Positions 53,306-62,639 of a stretch of 64,000 bases of DNA are shown in pieces. The DNA lies in contig NC_090034.1 of the NCBI RefSeq assembly GCF_037176765.1, forward strand, positions 20,803,375 to 20,867,374, written 5' to 3'. Numbering within the stretch: position 1 is the first letter of the stretch; the number at the start of each line of letters is the position of its first letter. A model generated the notes under the pieces. That model worked only from the letters and a program-made list of their open reading frames with translations, ran no database searches and was not told the DNA's origin. This DNA is from Anolis sagrei. Its lineage: Eukaryota > Chordata > Lepidosauria > Squamata > Anolidae. Both the position numbers and the translations under genes were made by a program.

Positions 53306-53307
53306 CA

Positions 53308-53600
53308 TCATAGAATCCTAGAGTTGGAAGAGACCTCGTGGGCAATCCAGTCCAACCGCCCGCCAAGAAGCAGGAAAATTGCATTCAAACACCCCTGACA
53401 GATGGCCATCCAGCCTTTGCTTAAAAGCCTCCAAAGAAGTCTCTACCACATTCTGGGGCAGAGAGTTCCACTGCTGAACAGCTCTCACAGTTAGGAAGTT
53501 CTTCCTAATGTTCAGGTGGAATCTCCTTTCCTGTAGTTTGAACCCATTGTTCTCCAGGGCAGCATAAAACAAGCTTGCTCCCTCTTTCCTCCTCCTTATG
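53308..53600 (-). mobile_element. CR1 LINE 3' end (antisense)
   Basis: Starts 'catagaatcctagagttggaagagacctc' (inverse of the CR1 end) and includes the inverse of 'aggaagaacttcctaactgtgagagctgtt'. A minus frame at 53318-53572 reads the conserved CR1 C-terminal FHLNIRKNFLTVRAVQQWN. Confidence 0.9.
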
Positions 53601-53625
53601 ACTCATCAATATAGATGAGTCTTTC

Positions 53626-53626
<1 letters not shown>

Positions 53627-53658
<32 letters not shown>

Positions 53659-53766
53659 TTACTGACACAAAAACACAGTATGTCACAGCAAATGAGATCT
53701 ATATGCTGGATTTCGTATCACAAAATCACAAGTCGAACACTTCCCAAGCATCTAGGACTGTGTGAC

Positions 53767-53804
<38 letters not shown>
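53627..53804 (-). mobile_element. Short R4/Dong-like tail bounded on both sides by (TTA)n
   Basis: A 105-bp unit (53662-53766), antisense to and nearly identical with the unit at 45811-45910. It sits between two (TTA)n arrays, 53627-53659 and 53767-53804. Read on the minus strand it begins CACACAGTCCTAGATGCTTGG and ends TTTGTGTCAG followed by TAAAATAATAAT. Insertion into a TAA array explains both flanks. Confidence 0.82.
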
Positions 53805-53989
53805 TCTATTGTCACAACTTTTGCTCGCCCCCCCCCCCCCCCGCCCCCGGCTCATTGTGACACTTTCTCAGCCCCAAATGCTTGCCATTTGAGGGGTTTC
53901 CCCCCTCCAGATTGAGACCTTTGCATAGACCTAGGGCAGCTCCTAAAAGCTTGCTTATTTATTTTTATATATATATAAATATATATACT

Positions 53990-55376
53990 GGACAGGGGGA
54001 GTGTGTCCCTGTTGGTTCTGCTGGACCTCTCATCGGCCTTCGATACCATCGACCACGGTATCCTTCTGGGACGCCTCGCGGGAATGGGCCTTGGGGGTAC
54101 TGCTTTGCAGTGGCTCCCGTCCTTCCTCGAGGGTTGCTCCCAGAAGGTGTTGCTAGGGGACTCCTGCTCGACCCCACGGCCATTGCACTGTGGAGTCCCG
54201 CAGGGCTCAATACTGTCCCCTATGTTGTTTAACATTTACATGAAGCCGCTGGGAGAGATCATCCGGAGTTTCGGGGTGCGGTGTCATCTGTACGCAGATG
54301 ATGTCCAACTCTGTCACTCCTTTCCACCTGCTACTAAGAACGCTGTCCAGGTCCTGAACCGGTGCTTGGCCGCTGTAACGGACTGGATGAGGAACAACAG
54401 ATTGAAACTAAATCCAGACAAGACAGAGGTACTCCTGGTCAGTCGAAAGGCCGAACAGGGCATAGGGTTACAGCCTGTGCTGGACGGGGTTACACTCCCC
54501 CTGAAGACGCAGGTTCGCAGTTTGGGAGTGATCCTAGACTCATCGCTGAGGCTGGAGCCCCAGGTTTCAGCGGTGGTCAGGGGAGCTTTTGCACAACTAA
54601 AACTTGTGTGCCAGCTGCGCCCTTACCTTGGGAAGTCTGACTTGGCCATGGTAGCCCACGCTTTGGTTACATCCCGTTTAGATTACTGCAACGCTCTCTA
54701 CGTGGGGTTGCCTATGAAGACTGCCCGGAAGCTCCAACTAGTCCAACGTGCGGCAGCCAGAATGCTAACACGAGCAGCGTACAGGGAGCATACTACTCCT
54801 CTGTTGCGCCAGCTCCACTGGCTGCCAATTAGTTTCCAAGCACAATTCAAAGTGCTGGTGTTAACCTATAAAGCCCTAAACGACTCCGGCCCAGTTTACC
54901 TGTCCGAACGTATTCTCCCCTATGAACCATCAAGATTATTAAGATCGTCTGGAGGGGCCCTGCTCTCGGTCCCACCGGCCTCTCAGGCACGTCTGGTGGG
55001 GACGAGGTACAGGGCCTTCTCGGTGGTGGTCACTCGACTCTGGAACTCTCTCCCACTGGAGATCATAACTGCCCCCTCCATTCTGTCGTTCAGAAAACAG
55101 GTGAAAACCTGGCTATGGGGTTTGGCTTTCGACGAGTGAATCAATATTTCTGTGATCGGATAGATGACGATGAATGATGGACAACGAATTCACTATGACG
55201 ACTGACCATTGTTATTATGTGATTGCATTTTGCTGTTATAACGTTTTAATTGAATATGTTATATGATGTTTTTAATGATTGTCTTGTGATTTTATTGATG
55301 GAAACCGGCCCGAGTCCCCCGATAGAGGGGAGAAGACCGGTATACAAAATTGCCAAATAAATAAATAAATAAATAT
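53990..55376 (+). mobile_element. L2-clade LINE, 5'-truncated
   Basis: Truncated inside the RT at 'ctggacagggggagtgtgtccctg' (matching 12218 in the other L2). It runs to a 3' end 'ccgatagaggggagaagaccggtatacaaaattgcc' and an (AAAT)n tail. The 3' UTR differs from the copy at 11756-13612, so the two belong to different L2 subfamilies although their proteins are close. The C15 run at 53828 and AT repeat at 53960 precede it. Confidence 0.9.
54003..55139 (+). CDS. L2 reverse transcriptase, partial, open
   Basis: 378 codons: SLLVLLDLSSAFDTIDHGIL, HCGVPQGSILSPMLFNIY, HLYADDVQLC (catalytic YADD), RLDYCNALYVGLPMKTARKL and SVVVTRLWNSLPLEI. It lacks the N-terminal RT part and the endonuclease. No stop within the frame. 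Confidence 0.9.
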   Translation: MSLLVLLDLSSAFDTIDHGILLGRLAGMGLGGTALQWLPSFLEGCSQKVLLGDSCSTPRPLHCGVPQGSILSPMLFNIYMKPLGEIIRSFGVRCHLYADDVQLCHSFPPATKNAVQVLNRCLAAVTDWMRNNRLKLNPDKTEVLLVSRKAEQGIGLQPVLDGVTLPLKTQVRSLGVILDSSLRLEPQVSAVVRGAFAQLKLVCQLRPYLGKSDLAMVAHALVTSRLDYCNALYVGLPMKTARKLQLVQRAAARMLTRAAYREHTTPLLRQLHWLPISFQAQFKVLVLTYKALNDSGPVYLSERILPYEPSRLLRSSGGALLSVPPASQARLVGTRYRAFSVVVTRLWNSLPLEIITAPSILSFRKQVKTWLWGLAFDE

Positions 55377-55480
55377 GGTTATATATACATATATATATAT
55401 ATAATATTTATAAATATAATTTATATTATTATTATAATTATTACAATCTAATTATTATTGCAATTACTTGGAATCCATGA
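55377..55480. repeat. AT-rich simple repeat
   Basis: ATATATATAT and TTATTATTATAATTATT stretch between the L2 tail and the SYNGR3 upstream region. Confidence 0.85.
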
Positions 55481-55885
55481 GATTCCTCCCTGTTCCCAGG
55501 CTGCAGCCTCTCCTCCGCGTCCCCCCCCCCCCCCCCATTTCTGCAATGGTACAATCCGTCCTCTGCTTCAGGGCCGTGGCGCCGGTCGAGTCCATTTTTC
55601 CTTAGAGGGGGGAGAAAGGAGAAAGAGGGCTTGGAGGGCGAGAGACGCGCCTTTGCAGCCTCCAGAGGGGAGGGAAAAAAGTGGGGAGGTGTGGGCGAGT
55701 GGGCTGGCTCTGTGGCCCATCCTTCCCCCTTCTCTGTCGCCTTCCTCCTCCTCCTCCTCCTCCTCTTCTTCCTCCTGCTTTGCTGCTGCAAAGGCGAGGC
55801 GCTGCAAACAGGACTCGCCCTTCCCTTGGAAATCATTGCAAAGGATACAATAAGAGGGAGGGATTGGAGAGGCCCATCATCCACC
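55481..55885 (+). promoter_or_regulatory. SYNGR3: SYNGR3 upstream region / 5' UTR
   Basis: GC-richer than its surroundings, with a poly-C run (55520-55536), a (CTC)n stretch (55745-55770) and scattered CpG. It leads into CCACCATGG, a perfect Kozak context for the SYNGR3 start. No TATA box is obvious. The transcription start cannot be placed from sequence alone. Confidence 0.5.
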
Positions 55886-55984
55886 ATGGAAGGAGCATCC
55901 TTTGGGGCCGGGAGAGCAGGGGCTGCTGTGGACCCCATAGAGTTCATCCAGAGGCCCCAAACCATCCTTAGGATCATCTCTGGG
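55886..55984 (+). CDS. SYNGR3: SYNGR3 exon 1 (synaptogyrin-3)
   Basis: Synaptogyrin-3 is a four-pass MARVEL-domain protein of synaptic vesicles, enriched in brain and reported to interact with the dopamine transporter. This exon encodes the 33 N-terminal residues, MEGASFGAGRAGAAVDPIEF then IQRPQTILRIISG. The first 14 residues are, from memory, identical to the human SYNGR3 start, which separates it from SYNGR1 and SYNGR2. The GG|GTAAGT donor at 55984/55985 is strong and phase 0. The start lies in CCACCATGG. Its position directly after GFER on the same strand agrees with mammalian gene order. Confidence 0.95.
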
Positions 55985-56187
55985 GTAAGTATCATATCAC
56001 CCTATCTTTATAATGCATTGCAAAGGTCACCTGCATGCAAAAATGGGACAGGTTGCAATGCAAAAAAGAGGGCTGCCAGTGCCAACCATCCTCAGGGGCA
56101 ATGCAAGCAAGGCATCGGTTATTGCATTGTATTAATATAGTGCTTGCATTGATCTAAGGAAAGGGTTCTTTATCCTAGGAGGGAGCC

Positions 56188-56694
56188 TAGCAGAGGTGCC
56201 CATCCAACCCTATTGGAAACATCATCATCATCATCTTATTATTATTATTATTATTATTATTCTCATATATTGCATTTTTCATATAGTGATTGCAAAGATG
56301 CCCCATTCCAAACATCACCATCATATTGCATATCATTATTATGTTGCATTCTTCATACAGTGATTGCAAAGGTTCCCCTCCAAATGCCTATCCAACCCCA
56401 TTGCAAACATCATCCCCATCATTTGTATATTATTATTGTCCCCTCATATTTTGCATTTTTATATATAGTCATTGCAAAAGTGCCCCACAAAAGGCCCATC
56501 CAACCCCATTGCAAACATCACCACCATCATTATATTGTATATTATTATCATTATTCTCATATATTGCATTTTTAATATAGTGATTGTGTGATCCAGGGAG
56601 AGGAATTGGAAAGGTTTTTTTATCTTTCTATTTGATTTTTAGCAAGTGTCCCCCTCCTCCCCCAAATGCTCACTCAACCCCATTGCAAGCCTTA

Positions 56695-56740
<46 letters not shown>

Positions 56741-56859
56741 CACATTTTAATATAGTGATTATATTTGTCCAAGGAGAGGGAAAGGAAAGGTTTCTTTATC
56801 CTTCTAATTTGATTGTAGCAAAGGTCCCCCAAAATGCTCATCCAACTCCATTGCAAGCC

Positions 56860-56892
<33 letters not shown>

Positions 56893-57800
56893 TGCATTTT
56901 TCAATGTAGTGATTGTATTTGTTCAAGAAGAGGGAGATGAAAGGTTTCTTTTTTCCTTCTATTTTGAGTCTAGCAACGGGGCCCACAAAATGTCTTTTCA
57001 ACCCTAATGAAAACCATATTATTATTATTATATTGCTTTTTTTAAAAATAGTAATTGCTCCAGGAAGATAAAAAGAAATAAGAATGGTTTCTTTATCTTT
57101 CTAATTTGATTGTAGCAAAGGTCCCCCAAAATGCTCATCCAACTCCATTGCAAGCCTTATTATTATTATTATGTCAGGATAATAATAATTTTAGTCACGA
57201 TGCCTTCCCAAAATGCCCACCTAAACCCATTACAAGCCTTATTGTCATTATTCTTGTCGTCATCATCATCATCTTTATTATTATTATTATTATCTTCCGC
57301 CTCCCCTCCTTCTCTTCCTTCTCTTCTTTTTCTCCTTCCTGCCTGCCTGCCTGCCAGCCTTCCCTCCCTCCCTCCCTCCCTCCCATTCAACCCCATTGAA
57401 AACATTATTATTATTGTTGTTGTTGTTATTATTATTATTATTATTTGTTATTATTCTTTCTGTGATTCCAGTAATGGTGCTTTCCAAATGTCCATTCAAC
57501 ACCACCACTATCATCATCATCATCATCTACTGAATGCCTTTTAAATAGTAGTTCAATAAAATAAGCAGGAATAGGAAAGACTTCTAATGGGATTCTAGCA
57601 ATGGTGTCCCCCAAATGCCCAACCAACTCCATTGCAAACCAGTATTATTATAATATTTATTTTTTTAAAAATAGTGATTGTATGGTTCAAGGAAATAAAC
57701 AGAAATAGGAAATGGTTTCTCCTCCAATTGTCCCACTTTAATTCTGGGGTCCTTCCCAAAATGCCTATCCAATTCTACACATTATTATGATTGTTGTTGT
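56188..57800. repeat. Complex tandem array with ATT microsatellites (SYNGR3 intron 1)
   Basis: Roughly ten diverged units of 100-170 bp. Each is built from 'ccaaatgcccatccaaccccattgcaaac', an (ATT)n run, 'atattgcatttttaatatagtgattgt', and in the right half 'ggaaaggtttctttatctttctaatttgattgtagcaaaggtcccc'. The microsatellites sit at the same place in most units. No gene. Confidence 0.88.
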
Positions 57801-58334
57801 CATTATTATTATTTAAAAGGCATTGCCACACCTGTCTGAAACAACAAAAACAAAGAATGAGAGATGGCCTCCCAAAATCCCCATTGGGTCCAGTTTTTGG
57901 CCGTACTTGGGATACCATTAAGACCTTATGGGCAGGGGATTCCTGTTTCCATTTGCACCCTTATTCATGGCAGAGATATATGTGTTTGTGACAAGAAAAA
58001 AACATTATTTCCTTATTCATTTTTTACACAGCAAGGAAAATGATGTATTTATGATTTCATAAAATGGCAGGAAAATTGTATATTCATTCATTTTAATTGC
58101 CACAAAGTGTATGTATTTATTATTTTTAAATGACGGGAAATTTGATATATTTATTTGTTTTTTGTAATTGGCAGAAAAATATGTTGTTTATTCAGTTTTG
58201 TACATGGAGACCCTGCTTGCAAAAACCTTCAGCACCAGGCAATATTGATTTGGAAAGGATGGAAGAAAGAAAGGAAGGGGGGGGGGGGTTGCCCATGTGT
58301 TTATATGTTTTTTTGTGTTTGCTTGTTTGTGTGT
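57801..58334. other. SYNGR3 intron sequence
   Basis: No recognised repeat except weak 'aaatggcaggaaaattgtatattcatt' type repeats (58010-58180) and a G11 run near 58277. No coding sequence. Confidence 0.5.
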
Positions 58335-59430
58335 CACGACCAGGTGAGGTCATGCTGTTGTGTTGCAGGCCTCCCTCTGCCTCGGCTTGCTTTAATGGCC
58401 TGAAATGGAGACTGGATTGCACGTTGGCATAGAGATGATTGGCATTGTCTGAAAGGCCTGGCATGTTTGTGTATTTGTAGGTGGTTATGTGCAATAGCCA
58501 AGTGAACTCTCACCTTTGCATTGGACGCCTTGCTTTTTTGTGGGCCAGAATGGAGAACAGATGGCACCTTGGCATGTTGGTGTTAATGGCCAGGTGAGCT
58601 CTCACCTGTGCGTTGCAGGCCTTCCTCTGTCTTTGCTTTGTTATGACCCGAAATGCGGACCGGGTGGCACCTTGGCATAGAGATGGTTGGCATTGTCTGG
58701 AAGTCCTCGTGTTTATGTGGAATGGCCAGGTGAGCTCTCACCTGTGAATGGCAGACCTTCCTTTGTCTTTGCTTGCTTTTTTATAACCCAAAATGGAGAT
58801 CAGATAGTTGGCATTGTCTGGAAGGCCTGGCATGTCTGTGTATTTGTGTACGTGTTTGTGTATAATGGCCAGGTGAGTTCTCACCTTTGTGTTGCAGGTC
58901 TTCCCCTGTCTTATTTGCATCTCTTTGGCCTGAAATACAAATGGGTTGGCACCTTGGACCCTTGGCATTGTGATCTGTTGATGTCATCAAATCAACTTGT
59001 CTGGAAGGCCCAGTGCATATTCATTTGTGTGTGTGTGTGTGCGCGTGCGCTAATAGCCAGCAAGCTCTCACATGTGCATTGCAGGCCTTCCTGTGTCTTT
59101 GCTTGCTTTTTTATGGCTCAGAATTGAGACGGGGTGGCACCTTGGCATAGAGATGGTTGGCATTGTCTTTAAGGCCTGATGTGTTTTTATGTGTTTGTGT
59201 TAATGGCCAGGTGAGCTCCCGTCTTTGCATTGGAGGCCTTCCTCTGTCTTGTTTGTTTATGGCCTGAAATGGGGGACAGGATAGTGCCTTGGGCCTTTGG
59301 CGTTGTGATGGTTAGCATTGTCAAAACAAAGGCCTAGTATCTATGGATTTGTGTGTTTGTGTTAATAGCCAGGTGAGCTTTCACCTGTGCCTTGCAAGCC
59401 TTCTTCACTCTGCTTGCTTTTTTATGGCCC
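58335..59430. repeat. ~130-170-bp minisatellite with CAGGTGAG/CTCACCTG palindromes
   Basis: Eight units. The conserved core is GGCCAGGTGAGCTCTCACCT, followed by GTGCGTTGCAGGCCTTCCTC, then 'gaaatggagaccggatggcaccttggcatagagatggttggcattgtctggaaggcctgg'. Cores lie near 58343, 58498, 58588, 58725, 58867, 59055, 59205 and 59368. A degenerate ninth is near 59690. Several cores retain the palindrome nearly perfectly. Confidence 0.9.
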
Positions 59431-59489
59431 AAAATGGAGACCGGATGCCACCTTGGCATGGGGATGGTTGGCATTGTCTGGAAGGCCGG

Positions 59490-59632
59490 GTGTTTTGGAC
59501 TTGCAACTCCCATAATTCCTTTTCCACCTCAGCCGCTTAAGGAGCTGAGGAGAAGGAAGGGGGCTGAGGCTGTTAGAGATTTTGGGAGTTGAAGTCCAAA
59601 ACACCTGGAGGGCCAAAGTTTGCCCAGGCCTG
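59490..59632. mobile_element. Foldback hAT MITE (left end incomplete)
   Basis: GTGTTTTGGACTTGCAACTC arm, a centre with 'cagccgcttaaggagctgagg', then the inverse arm ending TTTGCCCAGGCCTGG. Same family as 60653-60844. Confidence 0.75.
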
Positions 59633-59849
59633 GTGTAAATAGATACACTCAGTGCAAAAATAGGAAGACCCAGTGCATGTGCATTTGCGTGTGCAAATGC
59701 CCATGCATTGCAAGCTTTCCTATGTCTTGCTTGCAGCATTACCAAGGCCTGGGATGGATTCCATGTGACATCTTGCAGTCTTGGCATTGTGTTGGTTGGT
59801 ATTGTTGAAACAATGTGTGTGCGTGCACGTGTGTGTGTGTATTTGCGAT

Positions 59850-60365
59850 GGCTGGGTGCATCTACACAGTAGAATTAATGCAGTTTGATTCCACTTCAAC
59901 CACCATGGCTCAGTAGTATCAAACCCTGGAAGTTGCCACTTCAGGGAAGCACAAACACTCCTAGATCCCTGTGAGGGTCATTGCATGTGAGGGTCATTTG
60001 CAGTGAGTCATTGCATTCAAAGGGGTGTCACACTCAGAGGCGGCCCTAGGTAATTTTCAACGGTAAGCAAACAGTATTTTGGCACACCCCCCCCCCCAAA
60101 CCAATCACTGATATATATTTTCTGTTCATCGTGGGAGTTCTGTGTGCCATATTTGATTCAATTCCATCATTGGTGGAGTTCAGAATGCTCTTTGATTGTA
60201 GGTGAACTATACATCCCAGTAACTACAACTTGCATATGTCAAGGTCTATTTCCCCCCAAGAGCGCCCCTGGGCAAAATCAACTATACTGCAAATGCTTAC
60301 TTTGCGTAATGGGTTGAGCCACCCCTGGTCACACTGCATTAATTCCACAGTGTAGATGCACTTTT
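59850..60365. mobile_element. MITE split by a hAT insertion
   Basis: Left part starts GGGTGCATCTACACAGTAGAATTAATGCAG. The right part (60336-60365) ends 'gcattaattccacagtgtagatgcac', its inverse. The interval 60035-60327 is a later hAT insertion with an exact 8-bp target duplication. Confidence 0.8.
60035..60327. mobile_element. Non-autonomous hAT element with perfect 8-bp TSD
   Basis: 293 bp starting CAGAGGCGGCCCTAGG and ending GAGCCACCCCTG (imperfect inverted ends CAGRGGYGGC). It is flanked by GTCACACT at 60027-60034 and 60328-60335. An 8-bp duplication and CAG...CTG ends are the hAT hallmark. No transposase code. Confidence 0.9.
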
Positions 60366-60609
60366 ATTTGGCTTCTCAGCCTTGTTTGGCCTCTCCTTAC
60401 TTTTGGCTTAATTTCACTTTCCTTTTTTCTCTGCAGCATTTTCTTGTGTTGGTGGAACTCCTTGAATTCCGACAACAGAGAAAGGCTGGATAGTTAATAT
60501 TCAATAATAATAAATAGATGAATGATTATTATTAGTAGCCTTTCCAGCAGCAACTGGGTGGTTGCATCCCACCAAGCTGTGTGTGTCACCAGAGCATGCA
60601 CAGAGTGCC

Positions 60610-60630
60610 TTTTTTTTTTTTTTTTTTTTG
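60610..60630. repeat. Poly-T tract
   Basis: Run of about 20 T with nothing recognisable attached. Confidence 0.95.
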
Positions 60631-60652
60631 CTTTGGGTGCCTCTGTCTACAC

Positions 60653-60844
60653 CAGGCCTGGGCAACCCGGCCCTCCAGGTGTTTTGGACTTCAACTCCCA
60701 CAATTCCCAACAGCCTCAGGCCCTTTCCTTTTCCCCCTCAGCCACTTAAGCAGCTGAGGGGGGAAAGGAGGGGGCCTGAGGCTGTTAGGAATTGTGGGAG
60801 TTGAAGTCCAAAACACCTGGAGGGCCGAAGTTTGCCCAGGCCTG
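60653..60844. mobile_element. Palindromic hAT MITE
   Basis: 192 bp. Ends CAGGCCTGGGCAA and its inverse TTGCCCAGGCCTG; almost the whole element is one long hairpin with a short centre around 60738-60765. Flanking 8-mers GTCTACAC and ATCTACAC match at seven of eight positions, consistent with an aged 8-bp target duplication. Confidence 0.85.
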
Positions 60845-61117
60845 ATCTACACCTTATCTGCGAGTTTTAGAATAAGAAATGGCCTTTCGAACCTGTTTTT
60901 GTTTCCTTTTTTTGTGCTTTGCACCATTGCTTTTGTGAAAAAGGAAGCTCCTGCCTAGACGGTTGAAAAAGTGACGAAACCCCCAAAGTGGTGGTGCAAA
61001 CGGTTTGCATTTTGTTTCACCAAAACCGGAACGGAGTGTTTTATTTTTAACTGACCTCTATAGAAGTATGGCACCTTGTTCCGCTTCTGACTGTACTTCC
61101 TTCCCGTGACTGTCATG

Positions 61118-61312
61118 CAAAAGGTGCATCCGTGCTGTAGAACGGATGCAGATTGATACCGCTTTAACAGTCCTGGCTCACTGTGATGGAATCCTGGGAT
61201 TTGCAGTTTGGCAGAGGAGGCTCAAGGCTTTGTAAAACTACCACTCCCATTATTCCTTATAGCATTGAGCCATGGCCATTAAAGTGGGCTCAAAGCATAT
61301 TCGTTCTACCCA
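61118..61312. mobile_element. Palindromic MITE (TGCATC-type ends)
   Basis: GGTGCATCCGTGCTGTAGAA...CCGCTTTAACAGTCCTGGCT on the left is roughly inverse to GAGCCATGGCCATTAAAGTG...CATATTCGTTCTACCC on the right. Same family as 607-792. Confidence 0.65.
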
Positions 61313-61329
61313 TAGGAAGAATGGGAGTT

Positions 61330-61800
61330 GTATGTGTTGTCAAAGGCTTTCATGTCCGTAATCACTGGGTTGCTGTGAGTTTTTTGGCCAGTATGGCCAT
61401 GTTCCAGCAGCATTCTCTCCCGGCGTTTTGCCTGCACCTGTGGCTGTCATCTTCAGAGGTTCTGTTGGCAGTGAAGCAAGTGGAGTGTATAACCTGAGTA
61501 ATGTCCAGGGTGGAAGAAAGAGCCCTTGTCTGTTTAAAGCAAGTATGAATGTTGCAATTAGCAAGCTTGAATAGCATTTGAGTAGCCATGAAGTTTGCAA
61601 AGTCAATCAGTGAGGGTTTCTATATAGAGGTAGCTTGGCTGTTGCTGCCTGGAGGCATCCTATGTTTGGGAGGTGTTAACTGGTCCTTGATTTCTTGCTG
61701 TATGGAGTTCCTCTGTTTCTGAGTGGTGTTCCTTATGTAGTGTCTTGATTCTGGTGTTTTTCTAAATACTGGTAACCATATTTTGTTCATTTTTATGGTT
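61330..61800 (-). mobile_element. Penelope-like element tail, left half of an inverted pair
   Basis: Colinear with 10335-10730 and 5163-5530: 'gtcaaaggctttcatgtcc', 'gggttgctgtgagtttt', 'ggccatgttccagcag', 'tggtaaccatattttgttcattttt'. No coding part. Confidence 0.8.
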
Positions 61801-62205
61801 ATCATTATTAAATTACGAAAATGAACAAAATCTGGTAAAGTTGGGTAAATACTCAAAAACAGGGGAATTGCAGACAGCGAACAATCAAATTGCTAGTTAA
61901 CTGAGAATGCCTCAAGGCAACAAAGACCTGGCTACCGCTATGCAGACACCTACATTATTGACTTTGCATGGTTACTCATTCTATTCAAGCTTACTAATTG
62001 CAACTTTCACACTTGCTTCAACCAGACAAGGGTTCTTTCTCCCATCTTGGACATTATTCCACAGGTATATATACACTCCACTTGCCTCACTATTAACAGA
62101 ACCTCTGAAGACACCAGCCACAGATGCAGGCAAAATGTCAGGAGAGAATGCTGCTGGAACAAAGCCATACAGCATGAAAAACTCAAAACAACCCAATGGG
62201 AGTTG
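61801..62205 (+). mobile_element. Penelope-like element tail, right half of an inverted pair
   Basis: The same sequence in the opposite direction: 'aaaatgaacaaaatctggtaaa' through 'aattgcaactttcacacttgcttcaa', 'cacaggtatatatacactcc' and 'ggcaaaatgtcaggagagaatgctgctgg' to 'caaaacaaccca'. The two halves are diverged and meet at a short spacer with arms 61781-61793 and 61818-61830. Confidence 0.8.
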
Positions 62206-62639
62206 TAGTTTGGTGAGGCGCCAGCCCTTCTTGCATCCTGGATTTGGAATTTGGAAGGCGATGAAATGGAGTAGACCTCTCCAAAACTGACCCAATGGCT
62301 GCCACCTCTCTTCCACGTGTCTCCTTTTTGGCAAACATTCCCCTGAAATCGCTGCCGGTGTTTCTACGGATGGCAGAATGGGGCGGGAAGAAGCCTCTCC
62401 TCATCATTCATGGATGAGATCAAAGCCCAAAGGAAAGCTCCAAGGAGAGAGTGCAAAAGAAAGCAATGATGCCTTCATTTCAGTGCCATCCTCCTCATGT
62501 GCTCAGTCACTCCATTTGTACGTCGGCTGTTCCTCGTTATTCTTGAGTTTGAACATCTTTTTATGGGAAGAGCCATGGTGGGGGGTACCTTGATCTGGTC
62601 AACCAAAAGGCACAAAATATATCACGCTTTGGAAAACAA

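Noticed and set aside
58335-59430. CRISPR array or multi-exon gene from repeated donor/acceptor-like sites
   Set aside because: This is vertebrate DNA, the units diverge throughout with no short identical repeat plus unique spacers, and no frame is kept between the GT/AG pairs.
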